Positions 6,871-15,290 of a stretch of DNA of 64,000 nucleotides are shown here, in pieces; positions within the stretch are counted from its first letter, which is position 1, and each line of letters begins with the position of its first letter. The notes under the pieces were generated by a model. The model worked only from the letters and a program-made list of their open reading frames with translations, was not told the origin of the DNA and made no database searches. The translations under genes were made by a program, and so were the position numbers. This DNA is from an uncultured Negativicutes bacterium (GTDB lineage Bacteria; Bacillota; Negativicutes; Veillonellales; Megasphaeraceae). Location: positions 1 through 64,000 of the forward strand of contig CAADUJ010000006.1 of the NCBI GenBank assembly GCA_900752195.1. Reading direction: 5' to 3'.

Positions 6871-8437
6871 ATGCTCTAATTTCCGTCCCGTCCTTGAAAG
6901 TCACCCGGATGTCCTCTTTACTGTACACTGTGATGAAGTCCACCAGACTACCCCATAGCCGGGCATCAAACTCCTTGATGAGCTCCTGCTCCCGAACTTC
7001 CTTGATGAAGCTGTCCATCTGGCGGCTCCGGGCCTTGCGGTACTGGATGGCTTCACAGGTCTTGTCGTACTGCTTCTTCGCCGCTTCATATCGGCTGACC
7101 AGCTCGCTGTAGTTCCGGTCGTAATCATCCTGGTTCTGTGCCACACGCGCATTCTCGGCTATGAGTTGCTGTACCTTCTCGGCCAGCAGGTTCAAATCTG
7201 TGCTGAGCTTGTCCCGCTCCTCTTCCAGGTTTTCTGTATTGGTAAGCCGTTCCTTCAGCAGGGTGATGCAGTTAAGGACATCTGCTTTGTTTTCGATGAG
7301 CTGATTGGCCGCCCGGATGAAGGCTTCCTTAATATCATCCTCTGTCAGATGTGGAGTCTGGCAGTGACTCTTGAACTTGTCGTTGCATCGGTAGATGGTT
7401 CTGCGGTACTTATCGGTCGAATGCCAGACCTTGGCCCCGTACCAGCCGCCGCACTGGCCGCATTTGATCTTGCTGGAGAAGATGGATACGCCGCTGTAGC
7501 GGCTCCTGCCCTCACGCCGCCGCTTGATTTCTTCCTGCACCCAGTCGAAAACCTGCGGGCTGATGATGGCTTCATGATTATTTTCCACATAGTACTGCGG
7601 CACTTCCCCTTCATTCGCCTTCGTTTCTTTGGTCAGGAAGTTGACGGTGAACCGCTTCTGCAGCAGGGCATCGCCCTTGTATTTCTCATTCGTCAGGATG
7701 CTCTCTACCGTCCGCGGATACCAGCGTTTCTTTTTCGCCGGGGTTTCCAGCCCTCTGGCAGTCAGTTCTTTAGCAATGGAATGGAAGGTATACCCATCCA
7801 GGAACAAGCGGTAAATCAGTTTCACTGCTTTTGCCTGTTCCCGATTGACGACCAGATTTCCGTCCGGCCCTCGGTCATATCCGAGAAAATGTTCAAACGG
7901 CACACTCACCTTGCCGTCAGCGAATCGTTTCCGATGCCCCCAGGTAACGTTTTCCGAGATACTCCGGCTTTCTTCCTGTGCCAGGGAACTCATGATGGTG
8001 ATGAGGAGTTCGCCCTTGGCATCGAGCGTCCAGATGTTTTCCTTCTCGAAATAAATCTCGATGCCCTTGTCCTTGAGCTTTCGCACGGTAGTCAGGCTGT
8101 CCACGGTGTTTCTGGCAAAGCGGCTGACCGACTTCGTGACGATGAGGTCGATTTTCCCATCCATGGCATCCCTGACCATCCGCTTGAAGCCATCGCGGTG
8201 ACGGGTGTTGGTAGCCGAAATGCCTTCGTCGGTGTAGATACCGACGAACTCCCAGTCATCCCGCCCCTTGATGTAATTCGTGTAATAGTCTACCTGTGCG
8301 GCATAGCTGGTAACCTGGTCATCATGATCCGTAGAAACCCGGGCATAACCAGCTACTCTCCGCTTCTTCCGGCTGTTAATCGGGGCCGCTGTATAACGGC
8401 TGATGGTAGCCGGGATGGCCCTTACTGTTTTTGCCAA
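6869..8437 (-). CDS. Large serine recombinase (second of a tandem pair)
   Basis: A protein of 522 residues. The resolvase catalytic domain lies at ~28-170 (YARVSTD with the nucleophile Ser, then SVSRFARNT and EKENIWTLD). The recombinase DNA-binding domain follows, then a zinc ribbon (CGQCGG ... CNDKF ... C) near residues 330-370, a coiled coil, and a beta-rich tail. Such enzymes cut and rejoin element attachment sites through a Ser-DNA link. The start is TTG at 8437 with AAAGGAG upstream, within the last codons of the preceding recombinase (16-bp overlap), so the two are translationally coupled and may work as a pair. GC content is clearly higher than in the flanking cargo. Its C-terminus is duplicated as a remnant at 5432-5533. 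Confidence 0.95.
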   Translation of the reverse strand: MAKTVRAIPATISRYTAAPINSRKKRRVAGYARVSTDHDDQVTSYAAQVDYYTNYIKGRDDWEFVGIYTDEGISATNTRHRDGFKRMVRDAMDGKIDLIVTKSVSRFARNTVDSLTTVRKLKDKGIEIYFEKENIWTLDAKGELLITIMSSLAQEESRSISENVTWGHRKRFADGKVSVPFEHFLGYDRGPDGNLVVNREQAKAVKLIYRLFLDGYTFHSIAKELTARGLETPAKKKRWYPRTVESILTNEKYKGDALLQKRFTVNFLTKETKANEGEVPQYYVENNHEAIISPQVFDWVQEEIKRRREGRSRYSGVSIFSSKIKCGQCGGWYGAKVWHSTDKYRRTIYRCNDKFKSHCQTPHLTEDDIKEAFIRAANQLIENKADVLNCITLLKERLTNTENLEEERDKLSTDLNLLAEKVQQLIAENARVAQNQDDYDRNYSELVSRYEAAKKQYDKTCEAIQYRKARSRQMDSFIKEVREQELIKEFDARLWGSLVDFITVYSKEDIRVTFKDGTEIRA

Positions 8438-10194
8438 TTTTCACCACGCTCCTTTCGCAGGGCTTTCATCTGTTCACTCATCCTTTGCTTCCTCTCTGGA
8501 GTCCATCGTTTCTTCCCCAGCTGGCTCATGTATTCTTTATAAATTTCCGTATGGCGGGTTCCTTGTTTCTTCGGTTTCGTCCATGGCACATTCTGTATTC
8601 TGCCATCCTTGAAATGGATGGTGATCCGGTCTTCTGCCCCGGCTTCCATAAAGTCAATTTCTTCCCGGAAACGGTCGCCATCAAAAGCTTCCAGCCCCAT
8701 GGCATCAGCGGCAATCTTCATCAGGTCTTCCTCGCGGACGCTGAGAGAGCTGCACTTGCCGCCCTGGCTGCAGCGCCAGTGAACAGAGATGCCCTGTTTC
8801 TTTTTTTGCTTACATCGCCGGAAGGCGTGGCCGCATACAGCACAGCGTACCCGGGTCGTAAAAGGCGAGAACCGGGTACCCTTTCCACTTGCCATATAGT
8901 TTCTCATCCAATCCCGTTGACGGTCCTTGTACTCATCGGTCCAGCAGTCTTTCTTTGCTGTCGATACCCAGTGCCGGGTAATTTTCCGTCCGTTTTTCAT
9001 ACAGAAAACCATCACATGGTATGCTGGCACTACTATCTTTTCAACCTGGTCAAGGAAAGCCTGCTCGTCAAAGTCATCCACCCCCAGGACTTCGGTACAC
9101 TCCTTTACGAGGACTGCCTGCGGGATGCTGCCTTTTGCGCCGCAGTTCCGGCCTTTCAGCTTGTGAGAGCCGCAAGCCCAGAATTCTTCAAATCCCCGGT
9201 CTGTACGGAGATTATGCATATAACTTCTGCCACAGATGCCGCATTTAATTTTCCCGGTGAAGCAGGTCGTGTTCAAGGACTTATTAGCCAGCGCCCCCAG
9301 TTCCTTCCTCCGTGCCATTTCCTGCTGCACGTAATCAAAGGTTTCCTTGTCGATGATTGGTTCGTGCGTATTTTCAACGTAATATTTTGGAAGTTCGCCC
9401 CGGTTCTTCTTCCGCTTCTTGAGGATTGGATCCGTCACATATTCCTTCTGGAAAAGCATATTGCCAGTATAGGTAATATTGTTCAGAACAACCTTGATGT
9501 TGGAATCCATCCAGCGGCAGCCATTCCGGGTCGTGATGCCTTCGGCGGCAAATTCCCGTTCTGTTTCAAGCCGTGATTTGCCGTCAAGGAAATTCTGGAA
9601 AATGCGCCTGACAACAGCCACTTCCTCGGGGACTACTACCAGATTATCTCCTTCCCATCGGTACCCGTAAACACGGAACCTGCCGTTGGGGTTCCCCTGC
9701 TCAAACTGTTTCTTGATGCGCCACCGGACATTTTCACTGATGGAGCGGCTTTCTTCCTGGGCAAAGGATGCCAGAATGGTCATCATCAGCTCGCCGTCAC
9801 CGCTCATGGTATGGATATTCTCTTTTTCAAACCAGACTTCAATGCCCAGCTCTTTCAAATGCCGGACGGTACGCAGAAGGTCTACGGTGTTGCGGGCGAA
9901 ACGCTGGATGGACTTGGTCAGGATAATGTCAATCTTCCCGGCTTCGGCATCCTCCAGCATCCGCAGGAATTCCTGCCGCTTCTTCATCCCCGTCCCGGAG
10001 ATGCCGTAGTCGGCGTATACCCCGGCGTATTCCCAGTCCGGATTCTTCTGGATGAGGCTGCTGTAATAACTGACCTGCGCCGAAAGAGAATGGTGCATCC
10101 GCTCCGATTCCATGGATACACGGGCATAAGCTGCGACTTTCTTTCGTTGCTTTAAACTTGGTACGCTTCGTTCAATCTTACGGATAGTCCGCAT
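8422..10194 (-). CDS. Large serine recombinase (first of a tandem pair)
   Basis: A protein of 590 residues from the ATG at 10194, chosen over an upstream start because GGAAGGAG lies 8-9 bases before it. The order is resolvase domain (AYARVSMES with the catalytic Ser; SIQRFARNT; EKENIHTM), recombinase domain, a first zinc ribbon (CGICGRSYMHN ... CGSHKLKGRNC), and a second Cys-rich ribbon (CAVCGHAF ... C). The C-terminal segment (VPWTKPKKQGTRH) is basic. Two zinc ribbons and the length set it apart from its downstream partner, so the pair is not a simple duplication. It is GC-rich. Site-specific integration/excision is established for the family; the element it moves here is not defined. Confidence 0.95.
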   Translation of the reverse strand: MRTIRKIERSVPSLKQRKKVAAYARVSMESERMHHSLSAQVSYYSSLIQKNPDWEYAGVYADYGISGTGMKKRQEFLRMLEDAEAGKIDIILTKSIQRFARNTVDLLRTVRHLKELGIEVWFEKENIHTMSGDGELMMTILASFAQEESRSISENVRWRIKKQFEQGNPNGRFRVYGYRWEGDNLVVVPEEVAVVRRIFQNFLDGKSRLETEREFAAEGITTRNGCRWMDSNIKVVLNNITYTGNMLFQKEYVTDPILKKRKKNRGELPKYYVENTHEPIIDKETFDYVQQEMARRKELGALANKSLNTTCFTGKIKCGICGRSYMHNLRTDRGFEEFWACGSHKLKGRNCGAKGSIPQAVLVKECTEVLGVDDFDEQAFLDQVEKIVVPAYHVMVFCMKNGRKITRHWVSTAKKDCWTDEYKDRQRDWMRNYMASGKGTRFSPFTTRVRCAVCGHAFRRCKQKKKQGISVHWRCSQGGKCSSLSVREEDLMKIAADAMGLEAFDGDRFREEIDFMEAGAEDRITIHFKDGRIQNVPWTKPKKQGTRHTEIYKEYMSQLGKKRWTPERKQRMSEQMKALRKERGENWQKQ

Positions 10195-10242
10195 AGAATC
10201 AGCTCCTTCCGACACTATATATCACTCTGTTTGATACAATTA

Positions 10243-10404
10243 TCAAGTGTATAAGTCCCCGGAAAACGGCTGATACCGGCGGATCATCTCCTGCTCGAAG
10301 TCCCAGTACTCCTTTCCAGTGATGAGCTTTTCGGCTAGCATCCGCCTTGCCAGGTACATCACCGCCTGGAAGGCTGTTTCATTTTGAAACAACCTCTTAT
10401 CCAT
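10243..10404 (-). CDS. Small SHOCT-like protein of the recombinase cassette
   Basis: A protein of 53 residues (MDKRLFQNETAFQAVMYLAR...). The ATG at 10404 has GGAGGTG 6 bases before it and overlaps the end of the preceding gene by 8 bp. The stretch LAEKLITGKEYWDFEQEMIRR has the short helical pattern of SHOCT-type domains. Small proteins of this kind recur between an HTH/zinc-ribbon gene and tandem serine recombinases in Firmicutes. Accessory role unknown; possibly an oligomerisation module or a recombination directionality factor, which is a guess. Confidence 0.65.
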   Translation of the reverse strand: MDKRLFQNETAFQAVMYLARRMLAEKLITGKEYWDFEQEMIRRYQPFSGDLYT

Positions 10405-10789
10405 GGCGGACACCTCCGAACCTGTACTCAATATAGCAGGCGTGGGAGCAGAACTTTCGGTGGCTGTCACCGTAGACGCTGAACTCCTTCCCGCAGGCCG
10501 GGCAGGTGAACGTGTAGACGGCTTTTCTCCGCACCAGCTCCAGATGTGCGTTCCACCACTTGTTCCGGCAGGCATCACAGCAGAAGCGTTTCCGCTTCCG
10601 CCCCGGATTCTGGGCAATGGGCTTCCCGCACTGCTCGCATACTGCCCCGTCAGTCCTGGCCACCAGGCTGTGACGCCGACAAAACGACTTCACCGTGTTG
10701 ATGGAAATCTGGAGCTGCGCCGCTATCCTGCCATAACCTTCCCCATCCCGGCGCAGGGCGATAATCTGTTGTTTTTGTTCGTCCGTCAT
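10397..10789 (-). CDS. HTH plus zinc-ribbon protein of the recombinase cassette
   Basis: A protein of 130 residues. The N-terminus is a helix-turn-helix (YGRIAAQLQISINTVKSFCR) of the resolvase/sigma type. Two Cys pairs follow: CEQCGKPI ... CCDAC and CPACGKEF ... CSHAC, so it is likely a zinc-binding DNA-binding protein. I use ATG 10789 rather than the in-frame GTG 9 bases upstream, because AGGAGG is correctly placed for it. It is the first gene of the cassette HTH-SHOCT-recombinase-recombinase, each overlapping or closely following the next. A hairpin covers its ribosome binding site. Confidence 0.8.
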   Translation of the reverse strand: MTDEQKQQIIALRRDGEGYGRIAAQLQISINTVKSFCRRHSLVARTDGAVCEQCGKPIAQNPGRKRKRFCCDACRNKWWNAHLELVRRKAVYTFTCPACGKEFSVYGDSHRKFCSHACYIEYRFGGVRHG

Positions 10790-10798
10790 AATGGACAC

Positions 10799-10823
10799 CT
10801 CCTGAAAATTGGTTTTTCAGGAG
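10799..10823 (-). promoter_or_regulatory. Hairpin sequestering the ribosome binding site of the recombinase cassette
   Basis: On the minus-strand transcript CTCCTGAAAA (10814-10823) pairs perfectly over 10 bp with TTTTCAGGAG (10799-10808) around a 5-base loop. The 3' arm contains most of the AGGAGG of the HTH gene. Folding would hide the ribosome site; no U-run follows, so it is not a terminator. Confidence 0.65.
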
Positions 10824-10936
10824 TAACAGGACAAAAAGACGGCGTTTTAGTACCAAAAACAGGCAAAAAATAAGGATGCCCATGTTAAGCATCCCTATTT
10901 GTCATATTTATAAGTTTAGTAATACCTACGCCGACT

Positions 10937-11788
10937 CTAGCAAAATAATGAGGAAAAAACTCCATTCTCCATATCAGTGATATTATACATCGTCTCCAAG
11001 ACATCAAAGGTTTCCTCTAAATTTCTTCTTGCGCTTGTCCATCCACCGCCATCAGTAACCCATACAAACTTAAATTTCGGAATCTGAGAAGCTTCTTCTG
11101 CAATCATTTTGTAGCTTCTTGCAGTCTCATTTAACTTTGAACCACCACTAGTGTAAAAATTTGTTTCAATAACATAAATGGAAAAAGGTGTTTTTACAAC
11201 GAAGTCCCATCTTTTAGTAGACGTACCTTCTGCTGAAATTGCTGAAAGATCTATATTCCACTTCTGTTCGATCTCAGTCAGGTACATTTCTTTATAATAT
11301 TCTACGCGGGCCTTTTTCAAATAGGATTCAACTAAATTTTCCATTTGATGCCCTCCACGATTTTTGCGTCCATTAGAGCCTAATCCAACTTCGACTCCGG
11401 TAACATAATCGTAGAGATTGCTAATAATATGATTACTCAGCATATCAAATAGTCCAGTTTCCTTCATGAAATATTTATACTGCTCCAGATTTTGTGTAAA
11501 CTTATTAAATTTATAGTTTATAGCACCATTTTCATCCTGACAATAGATTTCATTTTCTCGAACTGCCAAGAGAATTGGGATGGCTTTAATGCATTCTGGA
11601 TATCTTGTTACAACAGTATCAAAATCTGCCTCAATATTCTTCGAACCCACAAGTGAGTTTAAAATATTTATCTCGATCTTTAACCGTTCTACATTTTCGT
11701 ATACTTTAGGAAAATCTGTATAATACCCATAACCATTAATAGATTTCCTAAAGGTTGATAACCATGTTTTAAAATCACGTTTACTCAT
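10937..11788 (-). CDS. dpnB: DpnII-type restriction endonuclease (GATC)
   Basis: A protein of 283 residues, close to the ~288 of DpnII. It has the DpnII family layout: a helical N-terminal half, and a C-terminal nuclease part with a PD-(D/E)XK-like run (KRWDFVV ... IYVIETNFYTSGGSKLNE). That run is typical of family members cutting unmethylated GATC. Its ATG overlaps the stop of the methylase dpnA (ATGA), as expected for a coupled restriction-modification operon in which methylases are translated first. The gene ends about 140 bases before the recombinase-cassette leader. Family assignment is strong; the recognition site is inferred from the family and from the Dam-type methylase beside it. 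Confidence 0.85.
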   Translation of the reverse strand: MSKRDFKTWLSTFRKSINGYGYYTDFPKVYENVERLKIEINILNSLVGSKNIEADFDTVVTRYPECIKAIPILLAVRENEIYCQDENGAINYKFNKFTQNLEQYKYFMKETGLFDMLSNHIISNLYDYVTGVEVGLGSNGRKNRGGHQMENLVESYLKKARVEYYKEMYLTEIEQKWNIDLSAISAEGTSTKRWDFVVKTPFSIYVIETNFYTSGGSKLNETARSYKMIAEEASQIPKFKFVWVTDGGGWTSARRNLEETFDVLETMYNITDMENGVFSSLFC

Positions 11789-12564
11789 TCGTTGTTTAAC
11801 CTTTCTATAGAAAGCTGGATATATTGAAGATTATTGTCGATTCCAATGTAATTACGCTTAAAATGCTTGCATGCAACACCCGTAGTTGATGAGCCACAGA
11901 AGGGATCTAACACTACATCACCTTCACGAGTTGAAGCAAGTAAAATTCTTTCCAAAAGATATACCGGCTTTTGTGTAGGATGTTTGCCAAAGGTCTTTTC
12001 GCTACGTGGTGTTAAGGGACCTGTCCACACATCCTTCATTTGTTTGCCACCATTCTGTTCTTTCATTTTATCATAATTAAAAAAATGGCGTGCCTTCTTT
12101 TCATCCTTTTTTGCCCAAATAACAGTCTCTGTACTATGAGTAAAACATCTACAAGCCAAATTAGGAGGTGGATTGGTCTTCTGCCAAGTAATATTATTTA
12201 TTATCTTGAAGCCTTCTTGTTCTAACGCCATTCCAACGCTGTATATGTTATGCATTGTACCACTTATCCATATAGTACCATTTGGCTTTAATACTTTTTT
12301 ACATAATCTAATCCACTGACGATTGAACTTATGCTTTTCATTAATACCACTTACCTTATCCCACTGTCCTTTATTTACAGATACCATCTTTCCACCTTGA
12401 CAAGTTATTCCATCGTTACTTAAAAAATATGGCGGATCCGCAAATATCATATCAACAGATTCAGACTTCATTGCCTTCAATGCTTCGAAGGTATCCTTTA
12501 GAATAAGCATCTCTGTTTCTGTCTCATAAAATGGAAGTATTGTTTTCTTAAAACACTTTTCCAT
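11785..12564 (-). CDS. dpnA: DNA adenine methyltransferase DpnA-type
   Basis: A protein of 259 residues. DPPY (FADPPYFLS) comes first and the AdoMet-binding DPFCGSSTTG near the C-terminus, the beta-class order of DpnA-type enzymes. In the known DpnII system this second methylase modifies GATC also in single-stranded DNA, which protects incoming transforming DNA. I choose the ATG at 12564, with GAGG 7 bases upstream, over an in-frame TTG 6 bases earlier. It starts right at the stop of the Dam-type methylase and overlaps the nuclease gene by 4 bp. The single-strand specificity is family knowledge, not visible here. Confidence 0.85.
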   Translation of the reverse strand: MEKCFKKTILPFYETETEMLILKDTFEALKAMKSESVDMIFADPPYFLSNDGITCQGGKMVSVNKGQWDKVSGINEKHKFNRQWIRLCKKVLKPNGTIWISGTMHNIYSVGMALEQEGFKIINNITWQKTNPPPNLACRCFTHSTETVIWAKKDEKKARHFFNYDKMKEQNGGKQMKDVWTGPLTPRSEKTFGKHPTQKPVYLLERILLASTREGDVVLDPFCGSSTTGVACKHFKRNYIGIDNNLQYIQLSIERLNNE

Positions 12565-12566
12565 TA

Positions 12567-13406
12567 TCAAACCTCATAATTTGTTATAATAACTTCTTTT
12601 CCAACTCGCTTCGATGCATCTCTATTTATATTTCTTCTTACATCTACAGCTTCAATTTTATAGCCGCCATATAATTCATAAACCAAATCTACATTATGAT
12701 TACTTAACATGACTTTTGCACCAAGTGAGTCAAGTCTCTTATATAACTCTGCCAATCTTTTATGATCCGCCAGGCTGAATCCATCTTTAGTATAATCTGT
12801 AAAATTAGCAGTCTGACTCACTGGAATATACGGTGAGTCAAAATATACAAAATCTCCTTCTTTTACACCATCACAGGCCTCCTCAAAATCTCCGCATAAA
12901 ATCGTGACATCTGCATTCTGCAAATAATATCCTATACTCATAAGATTTTCTTCATCCATCGATTTTCCAGTATCTTTATTATTATAAGGTACATTGAATA
13001 AACCTTTACTATTCACTCGATAAAGGCCATTGAAGCAGTGCTTATTAATCCAAATCATCAATGCAGCACATTCCGCGTCTAGCTCATTTGCAACTATCTT
13101 TTCATTATAATGTTTTCTTACTTCTAAATAATAATCTTTATCACAAGGCAGCTCATCCAATTTATTAATCTCTTGAATGACAGCTCTTGGATCTGTTTGC
13201 AACTGCAAATAAATATTTATCAGCTGCTCATTACAATCATTGATAACCGCGTGTTCAGGTTTAAGGTTTAAAAGCGGTGCTCCACCACCTATAAACGGCT
13301 CAAAATAAGTACCATATTTATTCGGTGTTCTCATATACAGTTTTTCTAATAATTGCTTCTTCCCACCTGCCCATTTTACAAATGGACCCATCTTCTTAAA
13401 TGCCAT
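12567..13406 (-). CDS. dpnM: Dam-type DNA adenine methyltransferase (DpnM-like)
   Basis: A protein of 279 residues. The alpha-class order is clear: FVKWAGGKKQLL near the N-terminus (AdoMet pocket), then the target loop region, then VYFDSPYIP as the catalytic DPPY variant (DSPY). It matches DpnM/Dam in length and motifs, so it should methylate adenine in GATC. ATG 13406 has AGAGGA upstream; the frame is open to 13457 but without a ribosome site. It is the first of the tight trio dpnM-dpnA-dpnB. Because a MutH/Sau3AI-type nuclease lies in the same block, this methylase may protect against both. Confidence 0.9.
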   Translation of the reverse strand: MAFKKMGPFVKWAGGKKQLLEKLYMRTPNKYGTYFEPFIGGGAPLLNLKPEHAVINDCNEQLINIYLQLQTDPRAVIQEINKLDELPCDKDYYLEVRKHYNEKIVANELDAECAALMIWINKHCFNGLYRVNSKGLFNVPYNNKDTGKSMDEENLMSIGYYLQNADVTILCGDFEEACDGVKEGDFVYFDSPYIPVSQTANFTDYTKDGFSLADHKRLAELYKRLDSLGAKVMLSNHNVDLVYELYGGYKIEAVDVRRNINRDASKRVGKEVIITNYEV

Positions 13407-13484
13407 GAATTTTCCTCTTTCTGCGTTTGTTCTAGTTCCGCTACACCATATTGCCATTAAAACACGTACATAGCAAGTTATATT

Positions 13485-14015
13485 TTATATTTCTGGAATC
13501 AAGCCCCAGGTCATATTTCTTCCTGAATAATTCCAATATCTAATGTCCTGTTCAATAAATAACCACTTGATTGTTTTCACAATATGGTCTACCGCATAAC
13601 CAGATTGAAATTTTATGTCTTTCAAATCTTCATCAGATACCTCTTTGCATTCATAGACATCTTTTAATAATTTATATAGTTTTTTATACAGCTCCTGATT
13701 TTCTGACTTCTTCTCCTGAAGATCAACCCTAAAATCATCATGCTTTGGATAATTTCTTCTGCGCTCTCCAAGACCAGCATAATTCATATTTTCCACACAA
13801 ACAAGAAAATCAAAGCCATTATGAAGATTGGCCGGGCGCTGTAAATAAACTCTATTGCCATCAGATAATTGTTCAACATAATATATGTATTTGGATGCCA
13901 AATTCCCAGAACCTATTCCTGGTTCCTCCTCTGCAAGTTTTTCTACTACTCTCATGCGAACTTCGTTTCGAGTTCCTGAATTAGAAAAATTATATGTTAT
14001 TTCGTGTTTAGCCAT
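13485..14015 (-). CDS. Hypothetical protein of the restriction block
   Basis: A protein of 176 residues with an AGGAAG site 6 bases before its ATG. It is charged, with strands in the first half (YIYYVEQLSDGNRVYLQRP; DFLVCVENMN) and helices in the second (KKLYKLLKDVYECKE). I do not recognise the family. It follows the PD-(D/E)XK gene by 16 bases in the same direction and precedes the Dam gene, so it is probably a partner of the small nuclease genes upstream. No catalytic motif can be named with confidence. Confidence 0.65.
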   Translation of the reverse strand: MAKHEITYNFSNSGTRNEVRMRVVEKLAEEEPGIGSGNLASKYIYYVEQLSDGNRVYLQRPANLHNGFDFLVCVENMNYAGLGERRRNYPKHDDFRVDLQEKKSENQELYKKLYKLLKDVYECKEVSDEDLKDIKFQSGYAVDHIVKTIKWLFIEQDIRYWNYSGRNMTWGLIPEI

Positions 14016-14031
14016 TTCTTATCTTCCTACT

Positions 14032-14556
14032 TTACAAGCCCAAATAATCTAGAGGAATTGCATTAAAAAAATACCCGCACCCCATGTTATGAACATAATC
14101 CAGTGTATCTCTATACCTTGGATCCAAAAACCAATCATTAAACACATACAAATATTCAACACCTATTTTTAATGGATAGAATAGCTTTTCGTATTCCATT
14201 TTTTTGAAATGGCATCCCGGTAACTTCTCATCAACCGAACCTGAACTATTCTGAAATTTTTTCTCGATTATATATGCAACATTATTATCAAAATTTATAA
14301 AGCACTCATCCGGTAGCCACTGTTTTGAGTTATAGTTTCTATAATCAATGCCGCTTGGCACTAAAAACATATTATACAAATTGTGTTTTGGAACCGATAA
14401 GCCAATAGGATTCTTTTCATCATAAACTACGCACTTGTCAACTTTGTAGCCGACTTCTATAAGCGCATCATCAAGAGAAGTCATTTGTTCAAAAAGCAGG
14501 CCATTTGTATTAGTTCTAGCCCCACCACCATATTGATTAGGTATTCTTCTCACCAT
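14032..14556 (-). CDS. Probable PD-(D/E)XK restriction endonuclease
   Basis: A protein of 174 residues. The N-terminus (YGGGARTNTNGLLFEQMTSL) is a pattern seen in several type II restriction enzymes. The core VAYIIEKKFQ (E98-x-K100), preceded by acidic residues at 83-90 and followed by GSVDEK (106-111), fits a PD-(D/E)XK active site (D...ExK). The GSVDEK stretch is also typical of this nuclease group. It lies between a DUF7004-like gene and an unknown gene, with only 2-16 bases between them. No dedicated methylase is present, so protection may come from the Dam-type enzymes downstream. Specificity unknown. Confidence 0.6.
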   Translation of the reverse strand: MVRRIPNQYGGGARTNTNGLLFEQMTSLDDALIEVGYKVDKCVVYDEKNPIGLSVPKHNLYNMFLVPSGIDYRNYNSKQWLPDECFINFDNNVAYIIEKKFQNSSGSVDEKLPGCHFKKMEYEKLFYPLKIGVEYLYVFNDWFLDPRYRDTLDYVHNMGCGYFFNAIPLDYLGL

Positions 14557-14558
14557 AT

Positions 14559-15041
14559 TTAAAATCCCCTTTCACTACAAAGCGCAGCTATATCTCTCCA
14601 TCCCATTCCACGCATAAAGTTGACGGCATCGCTTACTTCTCGTCTATTAATAAGTATTTCATACGCCGCTAAGCGTTTAATTTTTCGTCCCAGCTTAGTA
14701 TTTGGATAATTTTCCTCTGCAACCATAGCCATATATAATGTAGTGAATAATTTATCAACCTCTATACTATTTTCATAAGCATTTGCTAACAACGTTATCC
14801 TATCTAAAACTGCTCCATTAATATCACGTGTAGTCACATCGTAAATAGATACAAAATCTTCATAAACTCTATGATTCCCGTATGTAACACCAAGTTCTTT
14901 TAATTGATTAAAGTAATCAACATCTAATGGTGGACGTCTGGCTCCATCATTCTGTACCAAATATACACACCATGAATCGAATACTCCTCTATCATATTCT
15001 AAATGAGATCCATCCTCAAAGTTTTTTATTAAAGTAGGCAT
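14559..15041 (-). CDS. DUF7004-like protein next to a restriction enzyme
   Basis: A protein of 160 residues. The N-terminus (IKNFEDGSHLEYDRGVFDSW, then CVYL) and a central YGNHRVYEDFVSIYDVT segment resemble the DUF7004 family as I remember it; the name should be checked. The second half is helical (KLFTTLYMAMVAEENY). Its stop is 2 bases before the next ATG, so it is co-translated with the probable nuclease. Role unknown; the constant pairing suggests a subunit or specificity factor. Confidence 0.5.
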   Translation of the reverse strand: MPTLIKNFEDGSHLEYDRGVFDSWCVYLVQNDGARRPPLDVDYFNQLKELGVTYGNHRVYEDFVSIYDVTTRDINGAVLDRITLLANAYENSIEVDKLFTTLYMAMVAEENYPNTKLGRKIKRLAAYEILINRREVSDAVNFMRGMGWRDIAALCSERGF

Positions 15042-15056
15042 ATTTTTTCATTCCTT

Positions 15057-15275
15057 CTAATCAAAATTCTCGCTATCAAAAAAATCCTTAATCGAAATCT
15101 CCAATCCGCTACATAACTTATTAATAGTTTCAACACCTGTATTTTCTACCTGACCATAGATTATATTTTTCAAAGTAGAAGGCGGTACATTTGACTTTAC
15201 AGCCAGTGCATTTACCGTAATCCCCTTACTTTGACATAATTCTAATATTCTACTTCCAACTGCGTTATTTTTCAT
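15057..15275 (-). CDS. XRE-family regulator
   Basis: A protein of 72 residues that is almost entirely a Cro/CI-type helix-turn-helix (VNALAVKSNVPPSTLKNIIY). A short acidic tail follows. It lies 15 bases after the MutH-type nuclease gene in the same operon. The size fits a restriction control (C) protein, which would act on an operator such as the palindrome at 15972-16005. Direct evidence for the target is lacking. Confidence 0.8.
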   Translation of the reverse strand: MKNNAVGSRILELCQSKGITVNALAVKSNVPPSTLKNIIYGQVENTGVETINKLCSGLEISIKDFFDSENFD

Positions 15276-15290
15276 AAACCCTCATGTAAA

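Noticed and set aside
7166..8542. Long open frame of 458 codons on the plus strand over the recombinase gene
   Set aside because: Antisense to a clear recombinase gene in GC-rich DNA; its translation shows no domain and its start lacks a ribosome site. The same holds for the plus-strand frame at 8431-9576.
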